Made by a program: the position numbers and the translations under genes. Positions 45,630 to 61,555 of a DNA stretch of 64,000 bases are shown here, piece after piece. The stretch covers positions 1 through 64,000 of the forward strand of contig MU832166.1 in NCBI GenBank assembly GCA_029204225.1, in the 5' to 3' direction. The DNA is from Diphasiastrum complanatum (taxonomy: Eukaryota; Streptophyta; Lycopodiopsida; Lycopodiales; Lycopodiaceae). The notes under the pieces are model-generated. The model was not told the origin of the DNA, searched no databases, and saw only the letters and a program-made list of their open reading frames with translations. Position 1 is the first letter of the stretch. Every line of letters begins with the position of its first letter.

Positions 45630-47182
45630 CATCTACCCCTCAAACATGTATCACAAATAGTTGAACTGGTTGCATTCGAGATGCTGACCCCTTTTATTAC
45701 TCCATGATGGCTTGCTTGGTAAAGTGCCATTGAGTTCATGTGGCATAGTATCTTGTGCCATAAAGTGTCTGGCGAATCATCATGAGTCTGATGCACCTGA
45801 TCTGTAGGCAGACGTACCTTCAGGTGATATAGATTACCTTTTCTTATGCCTTGAGTGATCAAAGTACTGGTACTACAATCAATAATGTTGCATGCTTCGT
45901 CCAAAAATGTCACACGCATCCCTGCATCAACTATTCTTGCCACATAAAACAAGTCCTACTGCAATGTAGGCATGAACAAAACATCTTCGAGTCGTCTATC
46001 TCTGCCATTGGTGTTGAGCCACAGTGAACCAATATCGTTCACTTGATGTTTGGATCTATCTCCAGGAACTATGAATCTTGAAGGATTAGCACTTCTGAAA
46101 TCAGATATATTTTGTCTTGATGTCACAAAGTGTAAGGTGGCTCCTGAATCTAGGATCACCTTATGTGTGTTAGATGTTGATGCTACACACATGCCTTCAC
46201 AAATGTAGGCGGTTGAACAATTTCTGTTAGATCTCACTTCGCTCATTTTTGAGCTTTCAGGCTCCTCGACATAGGATGAACTGTTGCTGTTCTCCTGTCT
46301 GTTATATGTTGATTTGTTCCTCAAGTTCAGGCAGCAATCGATGGTTGCATGACCCTTCTTGTGGCCGCGTGGATACACTCAATCTTTGGATTGAGCCAGC
46401 ATGTATCAACTGTGTGCCCATCTCGTCTACATCTCACGCAAGTCTTCTTTTCTCCACCTTGCTGTATTGACCTCCCTTTGCTCTTCCAGTTGCCTTTGCT
46501 GGTCCCCTCTGCTTGCTGATCACGATCATGCCTTTGATTTGACTCTCTCTTAGGCTTGAATTATTTCTTATATTTTTCTTTGTTGCCGTAGATTGCTTGG
46601 TCAGAACCATCCTTGTGATCAAGGTGTTCTCTAACCTCAACTTTCTCTCAAATCTCGACAATTGCCTTTTCGAGAGTCATTGTAGGATCTTTTGCGAACA
46701 GGGTTCTAGTTGTCTGGAAAGATCTGGGTAAGGATCTCAACAGGTAAGTGAGTTGTTTCTCAGCTGACACTGCATTCTCTGCTGCAGAGTTGTGTAATGA
46801 CAGGAATAGATCCTTCTTCCTCACAAAAGAAGTGAGGTCTTTCCCATCCCACTGTAGATTTGTTAGTTGATCTTCTAGCATCATTATTTGACTTCTTGAT
46901 TTCGTTTAAAATCTTGTGAGCAGTGTATCCCACATCTCCTTTGCCTTGGAGAGTGTAGCCAGGTCAAGCATGAGACTATCTTTGATGGATGTCATTTTTC
47001 TCCCTCCACTCACGTAGCTCTTTGCTTGATGTTGTAGGCATCTCCTCTGTGCCATCCACCCAGGGGAATAAAACTTCACCCTTCAGTATAAATGATGTCT
47101 TAACTTTCCAGACTAGAAAGTTAGATCCTGAAAAATCCAGAACTGTACAGATCTTGCTTTGTATGCTGCTGATTGAAGCCAT
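45630..47182 (-). pseudogene. Copia gag-PR-IN N-terminus remnant
   Basis: ATG at 47182: MASISSIQSKICTVLDFSG, then VWKVKTSFILKGEV. The next piece, in another frame (46884-46648), is DQLTNLQWDGKDLTSFVRKK and YLLRSLPRSFQTTRTLFAKD. A basic stretch follows. Zinc knuckle CVRCRRDGHTVDTC at about 46395-46440. Protease VILDSGATLHFVTSR (about 46130) has intact DSG. GAG-pre-integrase (TLWHKILCHMNSMALYQAS) and CDTC of the zinc finger lie near 45640; the usual second His of LGH is kept (CH). Several frameshifts. The 280-1180 fragment is a second copy of this region. Confidence 0.86.
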
Positions 47183-47280
47183 TGCCTCCGAAGTGTGTTC
47201 TCTTGTTGATGGTTGTTTGTTTGAATACTCGGCCTCCTAGATCTGATAGCCTTTTGGCTATGTCAGATTATGACAAGGTA

Positions 47281-47293
47281 GGCTCTGATACCA
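47281..47293 (-). promoter_or_regulatory. Primer-binding site, TGAAGAAA copia
   Basis: Minus strand TGGTATCAGAGCC, separated by one base from the LTR end TCATCA. Confidence 0.9.
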
Positions 47294-47294
47294 C

Positions 47295-48193
47295 TGATGA
47301 CAATCGGATGGATTTGATGCTGGTCACTGCTAGCTGTATCATTCCTACAGTCCTCCAGAATGTATACAGGCACTGCTGATCTACATTAACAGACTAATGT
47401 AGCATTCAACAAGATTCAAACCAAGGTACAAAATTAAATGAACAAGTGAATCATACACACGAATAGTTGTAGACTAATTTACATTCAAGATCAGACAAGA
47501 TAAAGAATGATATGTGCACAATGGCTACAAAATCATCTATTGATTCTTCTGATTTTTCAAGCACTACATGCAGATCCACGCAATGCGTTGGCATGAGAGA
47601 ATTACAGTTCTCCCTGCGTAATGTCTCACTTACTAGCGGACTTCATGGATCTACAGATCCTATGTAGAATTGTCTCACACGCAGGCGGACTCGTATTCTG
47701 TATTTTCATCTTCTTGCTTACTAGCATTAGACTTCATAGTATTATATCATGCATCAACTAGAAGGTATATAGTCACGTCATGTAACTTCTAGATTAGAGT
47801 GATTAAACATCTACAACTAATCACAAATTACAAGAGTGGCAGATTAGCCATGACCTAGAGTGTATCTGCTGATGTCATGATATCAGATCAGATATCTGTA
47901 CTTCTTGGTACTTGCATGATCTTGTTGGTCCTTTTTGGAGCGTGAGGGCAGAAAAAGTGTCACGATGATTTTCGTGTCGCTTCGTACCTTTTGACTTTTG
48001 CGTCGTCTGACTTTCTCCCTCTGTATAGTGAAAAATTCTCTTTCGCAAATTTTTCTCTTTCGTGTCTTTTTGCCAGGGTGTTGGCGAATATTTTCACTTC
48101 GTGCCTTTTGACTTTCACGTTTGCGAACATTTTTGTCAAAGCGAGGGCTGAAAGCTAGCAAAGCTTTGGTAATAGAAACGTTTTGTTTCTTCA
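47295..48193 (-). repeat. 5' LTR, TGAAGAAA copia family
   Basis: 899 bp, begins TGAAGAAACAAAACG in element sense and ends GATTGTCATCA. It matches 23958-24863 along its length with moderate divergence. Confidence 0.9.
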
Positions 48194-50708
<2,515 letters not shown>

Positions 50709-50767
50709 GCGCCGTGCACACACAGACACACCATTGGTCACCTGTCATCGATGGGCGCACTTCTCTA

Positions 50768-51364
<597 letters not shown>

Positions 51365-52357
51365 TCTCTCTCTAAGTGAAATTTGTGGGACCGCTAGTTT
51401 CATTGCATGGCTAGGGATTCAAAGGGACTTAATTTTTAAGTTTCTCATTAATTTGGACCAACTCTCAACATGCTAGAGAGGCGCTTGGATCTTACAAGTT
51501 CTTTTGCATGGATAGAGAGAGGAGAAATTTTGCTTTTAGCTTTTTATGCATGGAGGAGAAGAAAGAACCATGCCTTGGTCACTTCTCATGCTTGTACACT
51601 TGTTTTTCAACCCAAAAAAAGAATATATAAGGGATTCTCTAGCTCTCAACGATGGAATTCTCTTGATCATTCCTTGGTGGAGAAAGTTGGAGAGAGCTAG
51701 GGAATCCCTCCCTTATTCTAAATCTTCCTATTGGAGTCAATCGATGGTAATCTAGTATCTTGTAATGCTTTCTTTCATAGATTTTCATTCATTTGAATGT
51801 TTTAATGTTCTCTCATATGTCTAACTTCTATCGGCCCAAACCTAGGATTTTAATGATCCGATTTTGGTGTTCTTATCTTTGGGAATCATCCTCAATTGAT
51901 TCTAGGATATTTCTCTACACTCTATTATAGGTTAATACAGATCTGGAATAGGGTATTCCAACCTTCCAAATTCACTTCCAATCAAGTGTTTGCATCTAGG
52001 ATCTATCTAGAAAGTATTTCATAATGTTCAAAGATGTTTACATCCACTCTTGACACCAAGAGGTCCGTGTCCATTCTTGACACTGAACACAAGAGAATGC
52101 TGAATGTTAACACACAGGTGCACTGGTACTACAAGTTCTTTCGGGTCTCAATAGATCTTAAAAAGGTAAAGTTTCAAAACAAAATTTTTGGAAGATTTAG
52201 TGCTCTAGAAAACAATATATTACAAACCACCCTCACAAATGAGGGGCATAAAAAGATTAAATGGTTATGATGCTCATCACTGATCCACTCTGCGATGAAA
52301 TAGAAATGTTCTATTCCCACACAAAAACATTTTACATTGATAGGCTAGAAGCAAGGC
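51365..52357. other. No recognisable gene
   Basis: Frames up to 78 codons, none with a known motif. Nothing else stands out. Confidence 0.4.
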
Positions 52358-53044
52358 TGTTAGGGACCCAACTCCCTTGGGTCCCAATCCTAAACTTGAG
52401 GCTGGATGATGACTGGTGGGCCTGTAGACTTGACCGGTGACTCGTGAACCTGCATGGTTGCCACGTGTCATGATCTAGTTGTGCACATGTCTTGGAGTCT
52501 CTTTCCTTGGGGGTATACAAGGAGAGGAGGACTCATTTGCCATCCATTCTGTCTACCTAGGAGGAGGTGGATGGAGAGCGTGTGCACGGCCAGGATGTAT
52601 GCTAGCTTGAGGCAGGAGATGGTTGAGAGCCTAGGCGGTGGTATGGGACGCCATCTAGGATGGAAGTCGGATCCCGCTTAATACGATCACAGGCCAGGGC
52701 ACGGAGGGTGGACCCGAATGAGGTCCTACGGTGGGGTGGAATGTGAATATATAGGGTAGATGTAATACTTGGAAAGGAGTGGTTCTATGAGAGGAACGAG
52801 TCTATGAAAAAAAACTATGTAACTCACAGTTTGTCATTCTTACATAACAGCTCACTCATAGAATTAAATGGAAATGTTGATATTTCTACTTTGTATATGC
52901 TTTCTACTTTGGAAATAGTTAAATATATGGATGTTGTTGATTGCAGTTCTTATTTATGTTGGTTAAAAGATTTTACTTACCATGAAGAACGTAGTTTGCA
53001 ATTTTACAATCTCCAAATGGACCTAATGTTAATGTCTAATAACA
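52358..53044. other. Possible LTR start, then unidentified sequence
   Basis: TGTTAGGGACCC at 52358 opens a relatively GC-rich block that resembles gypsy LTR starts. It contains a perfect palindrome with arms GGGACCCAA (52363-52371) and TTGGGTCCC (52377-52385), and a TATATAGG near 52750. No partner LTR is in the window. From about 52800 the sequence is AT-rich and unidentified. Confidence 0.35.
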
Positions 53045-54375
53045 AGCTCATCTGATGTAGTATATGAGATAGTGCATCAGCAACCACATTTTCCTTCCCT
53101 CTTCAGAAGCGAATTTCTAAGTGAAATTCCTGCATCAGCTCGGCCCACCAAGCTTGGCGGCCTTTCAAATCTGGCTGATTGCAAAAATACTTTAAAGTAT
53201 GATGATCTGTGTACACATAAAACTTGGCGCCATATAAATAATGTCTCCACACCTTGAGCACATGTATAATCACATACAGCTCTTGCTCATGTATAGGATA
53301 TCTTTGTTGAGCTGGTGTCAACTTCTTACTCTCAAAGGCTACTGGTCTACCCTCTTGGCACAACATTGCACTTACGGCAATGCCACTTGCATCTATCTCT
53401 AGGGCAAAAGGTTTCTGGGTATCCACAATCTTGAGGACTGGAGCCATGGCCACAGACTCCAAGTTTTCAAAACATTGATGAGCTTCAGCATCCCATCGAA
53501 CCACGTTGTTGTTTTTCCTTAACTGGTCCGTTAAAGGAGCAGCTATCCAGGAATAATTCCTAGCAAACCACTGGTAGAACTTACAAAAGCCTAAGAAAGA
53601 TTGTAATTGGCATATATTGGCAGGCCTCGACCACTTCTTAACCACAGCCACCTTGGTTGGGTCAATCAAAATACCCTCAGCTGTCACTACATGACCCAAA
53701 TACTCGAACGAGTCTTACAGAACTTTGTCTTATGAGCATTAGCGTACAAGACCGAAGCTTGTAACTTGCCAAAACCGGTCTTCAGATGAACCTCATGCTC
53801 CTCAACCGCTTTACTAAAAACCAATATATCGTCAATAAAATTGACGACAAACTTGCCCATATAGTCTCGCAAAACATCGTTCGTGAGCATCATGAACGTG
53901 GCTGGGGCATTGGTTAATCCAAATGGCATAACCAAAAACTCATAATGACCGAAACAGGTTTGGAAGGCCGTTTTCTAGACGTCTTCATTTCGAATCCGTA
54001 TTTCATGGTATCCACTTTTGAGATCTATCTTATTGAAAATGGTTGCACTTTGCAATGCATCCACTAGATCATCAATCTTGGGCATCGGATACTTGTGCTT
54101 TACAGTGATCTTATTCAATCCCCTGTAACTACACATGTCCGGAAACTACCATCTTTTTTCTTGACAAGTAAAATAGGAGAGGCAAAAGGTGAATAACTAG
54201 GATGGATGTACCCTAGCCTGAGATACTCATCCAACATCTTTCTAACTTTCTTTTTCTTTTAGGCTCATCCTATAAGGAGGCCTACATACCAGACTTGCCC
54301 CTGAAACGAGCTCAATACGATGATCAACATTCCGACTAGGCGGCAATCCCTCTAGCATATTACTAATTAGCACGT
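53045..54375 (-). pseudogene. Ty3/gypsy RT-RNase H fragment
   Basis: Minus strand. RT approach LPPSRNVDHRIELVSGAS at about 54350, then [29 protein letters not shown] and [15 protein letters not shown], a stop, and [20 protein letters not shown]. The active site is FIDD ([12 protein letters not shown], about 53830). After a frameshift near 53690 comes the RT thumb/connection and RNase H (GILIDPTKVAVVKKW, FALEIDASGIAVSAMLCQEG, HEQELYVIIHVLKVWRHYLY, VYTDHHTLKYF). The frame ends in GKENVVADALSH near 53060 after a stop. Integrase is absent. Style is chromovirus-like, as for the gag at 25.2-26.4 kb, but contiguity with that element cannot be shown. Confidence 0.9.
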
Positions 54376-55250
<875 letters not shown>

Positions 55251-55337
55251 CTGATCTCTCTACCGCTCTGTTTGTATCTTTCTTTCCTTCAGCGATTCCC
55301 CCCCCCCCCCCTCTTTTTCTTCTTTCTTCAAAATTTA

Positions 55338-58300
55338 TTGGTGAAATGATGGATTTTAGACAACCCGGTAAAGATATAGATGGAACCGGCATTCTGGCAA
55401 CCAATTATGTGGGCTACTGAAGAAAAATACAGAGTGACTCAAATGTGGAAGACATGACTTTATCTGAAGGACCGTCCTTGAAATTTAAGTCAGAGCATAA
55501 GGATCTGAGGTGAAGTCATTTACCTTTTTACTGTATTTTTTTGGTTTAATCATTTGGTTAAGCATGTAGACTGGTTTTTTTTCAGAAGTATCTGTTTTTA
55601 TGAATCTAAAAAAAAAAAAATGGATTTATGTGCTCATATTGAATCTATAACCCATAGTATACAGTAAATGGTACATTTTTACAGTCTAATGAATTACAGA
55701 TTTACCTTCTGTTGTAAAACCTTTAGAAAATAAAGAACACTTAGATTCTATTTTTTATGATGGAATATTATATATGCTTTTTAAGAGTTAAACTTATTAA
55801 GAATTTTCAAATGGCTATAACTTCTAATCCGTAACTCGGATCCAAATGATCCAAAAAGGTAAATTGATCCTTAAAACTCATAGAATTCACTAAAATTGAG
55901 AGAAATGACTTTCAAAAGAATTTTATCATAAATTTCTCAGTTTGAGTGATGTGTAATGCTTAACAAATATACTTAGCATGATAAATCAGCTATTGCTAAT
56001 CCGTTGAAAAACATGGAGAAGCTATCGCTCAAAGTGGTTGGAAAACACCATTAGAGCTATATATATATATTATATATTTCCCAATCATGATAAAACCATT
56101 GGAAAAGATGGTCAAGCTTTCGTAAATAAATCATGGCAATTGCATCAAAGATTGAATCAAATTAAGTTTGCTTGATTGGAGGGACTACAAGAATTAGTAA
56201 ATGAAAAACATTTATATCATTGAAAAGAATATTTGAGATGGATTACTTATGAGGTGAATGGGTTCAAACTTAAGTTACCTTCTAGTATAATCTATGGCAA
56301 TATCCGAACTAGAAATCCAATGACTGGCTTCATAATCATACCAAAACCCCGCTATAGTGTTATGAACACTATTAAGCAACACACAAAATGTACCACAACA
56401 ATTTTCAAATGACAGTTTTGATTGGCATTTTGACCGAACCACCATCTCCCCAAAGTCTTATTGGTGAAATGATGGATTTTAGACAACCCGGTAAAGATAT
56501 AGATGGAACCGGCATTCTGGCAACCAATTATGTGGGCTACTGAAAAAAAATACAGAGTGACTCAAATGTGGAAGACATGACTTTATCTGAACGGCCATCC
56601 TTGAAATTTAAGTCACAACTTAAGGATCTGAGTTTAAATCATTTACATTTTTACTGTATTTTTTTGGTTTAATCATTTGGTTAAGCATGTAGACTGGTTT
56701 TTTTCAGAAGTATCTGTTTTTATGAATCTAAAAAAAAAAATGGATTTATGTGCTCATATTGAATCTATAACCCATAGTATACAGTAAATGGTACATTTTT
56801 ACAGTCTAATGAATTACAGATTTACCTTCTGTTGTAAAACCTTTAGAAAATAAAGAATACTTAGATTCTATTTTTTATAATGGAATATTATATATGTTTT
56901 TTAAGAGTTAAACTTATTAAGGATTTTCAAATGGCTATAACTTCTAATCCGTAACTCAGATCCAAATGATCCAGAAAGGTAAATTGATCCTTAAAACTCA
57001 TAGAATTCACTAAAATTGAGAGAAATGACTTTCAAAAGAATTTTATCATAAATTTCTCAGTTTGAGTGATGTGTAATGCTTAACAAATATACTTAGCATG
57101 ATAAATCAGCTATTGCTAATCCGTTGAAAAACATGGAGAAGCTATCGCTCAAAGTGGTTGGAAAACACCATTAGAGCTATATATATATATTATATATTTC
57201 CCAATCATGATAAAACCATTGGAAAAGATGGTCAAGCTTTCGTAAATAAATCATGGCAATTGCATCAAAGATTGAATCAAATTAAGTTTGCTTGATTGGA
57301 GGGACTACAAGAATTAGTAAATGAAAAACATTTATATCATTGAAAAGAATATTTGAGATGGATTACTTATGAGGTGAATGGGTTCAAACTTAAGTTACCT
57401 TCTAGTATAATCTATGGCAATATCCGAACTAGAAATCCAATGACTGGCTTCATAATCATACCAAAACCCCGCTATAGTGTTATGAACACTATTAAGCAAC
57501 ACACAAAATGTACCACAACAATTTTCAAATGACAGTTTTGATTGGCATTTTGACCGAACCACCATCTCCCCAAAGTCTTATTGGTGAAATGATGGATTTT
57601 AGACAACCCGGTAAAGATATAGATGGAACCGGCATTCTGGCAACCAATTATGTGGGCTACTGAAAAAAAATACAGAGTGACTCAAATGTGGAAGACATGA
57701 CTTTATCTGAACGGCCATCCTTGAAATTTAAGTCACAACTTAAGGATCTGAGTTTAAATCATTTACATTTTTACTGTATTTTTTTGGTTTAATCATTTGG
57801 TTAAGCATGTAGACTGGTTTTTTTCAGAAGTATCTGTTTTTATGAATCTAAAAAAAAAAATGGATTTATGTGCTCATATTGAATCTATAACCCATAGTAT
57901 ACAGTAAATGGTACATTTTTACAGTCTAATGAATTACAGATTTACCTTCTGTTGTAAAACCTTTAGAAAATAAAGAATACTTAGATTCTATTTTTTATAA
58001 TGGAATATTATATATGTTTTTTAAGAGTTAAACTTATTAAGGATTTTCAAATGGCTATAACTTCTAATCCGTAACTCAGATCCAAATGATCCAGAAAGGT
58101 AAATTGATTCTTAAAACTCATAGAATTCACTAAAATTGAAAAAAATGACTTTTAAAAGAATTTTATCATAAATTTCTCAGTTTGAGTGATGTGTAATGCT
58201 TAACAAATATACTTAGCATGATAAATCAGCTATTGCTAATCCGTTGAAAAACATGGAGAAGCTATCACTCAAAGTGGTTGGAAAACACCATTAGAGCTAT

Positions 58301-58699
58301 ATATATATATTATATATTTCCCAATCATGATAAAACCATTGAAAAAGATGGTCAAGCTTTCGTAAATAAATCATGGCAATTGCATCAAAGATTGAATCAA
58401 ATTAAGTTTGCTTGATTGGAGGGACTACAAGAATTAGTAAATGAAAAACATTTATATCATTGAAAAGAATATTTGAGATGGATTACTTATGAGGTGAATG
58501 GGTTCAAACTTAAGTTACCTTCTAGTATAATCTATGGCAATATCCGAACTAGAAATCCAATGACTGGCTTCATAATCATACCAAAACCTCGCTATAGTGT
58601 TATGAACACTATTAAGCAACACACAAAATGTACCACAACAATTTTCAAATGACAGTTCCGATTGGCATTTTACCGAACTACCATCTCCCCAAAGCCTTA
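55338..58699. repeat. Three tandem copies of a ~1.12-kb unit
   Basis: Copies begin TTGGTGAAATGATGG at 55338, 56461 and 57581 (spacings 1123 and 1120 bp); the third ends near 58699 with AAAGCCTTAGAGG. Copies 2 and 3 share differences from copy 1 (for example CACAACTTAAGG versus CAGAGCATAAGG, and a 10-A versus 13-A run), so they separated last. No long frame and no LTR signature inside the unit; each holds a (TA)n tract. It may be a local satellite or a tandemly amplified noncoding element segment. Confidence 0.95.
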
Positions 58700-58889
58700 G
58701 AGGCTGAAAAAAAAAAAAGAGGCATGAACACAAAAATATAAAACTCATACCAATAGAAAGCCCTTTTTATACTGAGTCTTCACCTTCACTTCCTTCAACA
58801 CCTAAAAAATCCAAAAAATACCAAAACCCTAAAAACTTCAAAAACACCAGAAACACATACTCAACACAAAAACGACACAACAATACCCA

Positions 58890-59530
58890 ATGGCCGACAA
58901 TACAGATCCTGACATCCCAAAAGATTATCCGTACAAGATCAGCTCCCCTGTAGCTGAACAAATTAGACGTCATAGATTCTACCAAATGCGGGTCCAAATA
59001 CACGAGCCATCCACAAACCCATTCGAGAAACAAGAACCTGATAGAGCTAAGTCCTCATGCGCACAACTCCAATTTTATGGTGCTGAACCGTCACAGGTCA
59101 GAACCAACCTTAATGGAGTCTCTGCTACCCACAATGCTCATCATGAGAGACGTACACCCAAGCTAGATCTACCAAAGTTTGACGGTAGTTTGGACCCTCA
59201 AAGATTTTTGCAAATCTTTGAGATTGCATGTGATGTGTATGGCGAAACATCTCCCGATGCTATGGTCCAACTATTTTCGATGACCATGATTGCTAAAGCA
59301 CGTGATTGGTTTTTCAACCTTGATCGTGAAGATAAGATAGACTGGTCAACCTTGAAAGAGTCCTTTATCAAGCGTTTTAAGCCCTTTCGCTTGATCGAGA
59401 GTCCTTTTGTCAAATTGAGTAACATCAAGATGGCAAAGGATGAATGTGTATGAGACTTATCGAGCGTTTCAAAAGTCTCAAAAGTCAGGTACAGGAACAA
59501 CCCTCCGAACTGATGCTCATCATCTTGTTT
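58890..59530 (+). pseudogene. Ty3/gypsy Gag N-terminal part
   Basis: ATG at 58890 opens 187 codons: MADNTDPDIPKDYPYKISSP, then a linker, then the retrotransposon-gag core PKLDLPKFDGSLDPQRFLQI and a WFFNLDREDKIDWSTLKESF block leading to IKRFKPFRL. A stop at 59451 is followed, in a shifted frame, by RLIERFKSLKSQVQEQ and SELMLIILFLVGLPR to about 59530, continuing the same domain. It ends there without zinc knuckle or protease. Upstream is a TTTTTATACTGAG sequence (about 58763) that could serve as TATA. The core matches the gag at 19.6-20.0 kb. Confidence 0.85.
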
Positions 59531-59958
59531 TTAGTCGGCCTTCCAAGAAGTCACTTTTTTGCAAAAAAATACCAGTATCACTCTTGAACCTTCACCACCT
59601 TCGTTGAGATTCCAAAATAGTCTATTTATAATAAAATACTATTTTTGAGTTTGACGAAGATTCTTCTTGATCTGATCACAGAAATTTTTGAATTTTACCC
59701 TCGCCAGACTACAAAAACTATAATTTTTTGTGTCAAAAACCTTCGTTCGACTATAATCTGAATTTTTCAATATACAAACTCAAAAAAATTTTATACGGGA
59801 TCGACTCAGAAAATTTTGGATTTTCTGATACCCAGAGTTTTTGGAAGTTTCGATACTCCTGTCAAGTATGCTCATACGATCTGGCTATAGGCCATTTGAA
59901 ATGACTGTCCAGCTTCAATCGCCCTGTCATATATGCTTGAACGATATGGCTAAAGACC

Positions 59959-60018
59959 ATTTGAAATGATTGTCCAGTTTCAATCGCTGGCGATTGAAGC
60001 TGGATAGCCATTTCAAAT
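59959..60018. repeat. 60-nt hairpin A
   Basis: Arms ATTTGAAATGATTGTCCAGT... and its near reverse complement pair over about 28 bases around a 4-base loop, with the core TTTCAATCG/CGATTGAAG. Confidence 0.85.
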
Positions 60019-60726
60019 CTTAAGCTCAGTGAATGGTTTTAAATGTTCACTTTCAATGAGCTCCAATGCATTTCTATTGAAGTTGTGCGATGCAAAAAAA
60101 CAATGAGCTTAGTGGACAATTACCTCAGTCAAAATCAATCAACTCCTATTTTTGACAAGAAATCCAACAACTTTTCGCATACTTATACTTAGGTGAGCTA
60201 GGGTAGGAAGAAATCTGCCAGCTTTAAATTAAATTTGGGCGACATTGTCTGTGGATTAGGACAACAAATTAGTGCGCCTATCACACAACCTTCAGAGCGC
60301 ATCAATTTTTGATTAGAAGATCGAAAGAATCCAATATCAAAATCGTCTGACACAAAGATCAGAAACAACATTTTTTAATACTGAATAACCTCAAAAAATC
60401 AGTAAATTCTTGATACCAAAAAACAGAATTGTTCGATACGGGATTTTTCTCTACCCTAAGTTCAAAATTTTGCGATACCCATAGTCAAATTTTTTCGATA
60501 CCTATAACATGAATTTTTCAATACACAAACTTAGAAATTTTTGATACGGGATCGAATCAAAATTTTTTGGATTTTCCGATATTCAGAGTTTGTCAATATC
60601 CAGAGTTTTCAGAAGTTTCGATACTCTTGTCAAATATGCTCAAACGATTTGGCTACAGGCCATTTGAAATGACTGTCCAGCTTCAATTGCCCTATCATAT
60701 ATGCTTGAACGATATGGTTACAGGCC

Positions 60727-60786
60727 ATTTGAAATGATTGTCCAGCTTCAATTGCCGACGATTGAAGTTGGACAGTCGTTTCAAAT
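60727..60786. repeat. 60-nt hairpin B
   Basis: Same arms as hairpin A with compensated or neutral differences (CAGCTTCAAT / ATTGAAGTTG). Confidence 0.85.
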
Positions 60787-61084
60787 CTTAAGCTTAGTGA
60801 ACGGTTTTAAATGTTCACTCTCAGTGAGCTCCAAGCACTCCTATTGAAGTTGTGCAGTGCAAGAAAACAATGAGCTTAGTGGACTATTACCTCAGTCAAA
60901 ATCAACCAACTCCTATTTTTGACATGAAATCCAACAACTTTTTGCACACTTAAGTGAGCTAGGATAGGAAGAAATGTGTCTTCTTTATGCTAATTTTGGG
61001 GGACAATGCCTATGGATTAGGGCAACAAATAAGTGCGCCTATTTCAAGTTTATCAAATATGCTTGAACGATCTTTCTATAGGCC

Positions 61085-61144
61085 ATTTGAAACGACTCTA
61101 CAGCCTCAATCGCCGGTGATTGAAGTTGGACCGTAGTTTCAAAT
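61085..61144. repeat. 60-nt hairpin C
   Basis: ATTTGAAACGACTCTACAGC pairs with the inverted GGACCGTAGTTTCAAAT arm; more mismatches than A and B. Confidence 0.8.
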
Positions 61145-61339
61145 CTTAAGCTCAATGAACAGGTTTAAAAGTTCACCCTCAATGAGCTCCAACGCACTCC
61201 TACTGTCGACCAGAAATCCAACAAACTTGGACATCAAATCCTAAGCACTCCCTTGTAGACCAGTGTAACCTTTTAACGAACTAGGATAACGAACAAAAGT
61301 GCAAGTTAGAGTACTAAAAAACTCAAAAGAAAAAAATTC

Positions 61340-61431
61340 AATCTCGATGTAGCTCACTAAAAACGTCTGTCCGGCTTCAATCACCGACGATTGAAGCCGA
61401 ACATCTATTTTTAGTGACTTGCATCGAGATT
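61340..61431. repeat. 92-nt hairpin D
   Basis: About 43-base arms around a 6-base loop ACCGAC, starting AATCTCGATGTAGCTCACTA. The inner stem GGCTTCAATC/GATTGAAGCC matches the cores of hairpins A-C, while the outer stem is different. Confidence 0.9.
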
Positions 61432-61555
61432 AAATCTTTTTCTTAGAATGGAATACTGATAGCGACAATGTCTCTCATTTCCTGACATAGAGTACATACA
61501 AAAGACAAAAGGGACAATATTTTGTTCTCAAAATACTAGCTATGATAGAAGTCAA

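Larger units (their letters stand above)
45630..48193 (-). mobile_element. 5' half of a minus-strand copia, TGAAGAAA family
   Basis: 5' LTR 47295-48193, primer site, gag, protease and the start of integrase; then truncated near 45630. The matching 3' half type (RT, RNase H, 3' LTR) is present in the other orientation at 21.9-24.9 kb. Confidence 0.88.
59540..61439. repeat. Diverged ~750-bp tandem repeats with hairpins
   Basis: A first unit from about 59795 and a second from about 60546 both run TACGGGATCGA(C/A)TCA..., through GAAGTTTCGATACTC, to a hairpin and the phrase GTGAGCTAGG; a third, partial unit covers about 61055-61210. Each contains a 60-nt foldback (listed separately). Poly-T/TTTTTGATA-type phrases fill the spacers. 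No gene. The first ~200 bp resemble 16.8-17.1 kb. Confidence 0.8.

Noticed and set aside
55338-58699. Tandem LTRs from recombination between elements
   Set aside because: The units lie directly head to tail with no internal regions, TG/CA ends or primer sites.
59540-61439. CRISPR-like array
   Set aside because: Repeats are long, diverged and irregularly spaced, and the genome is eukaryotic.
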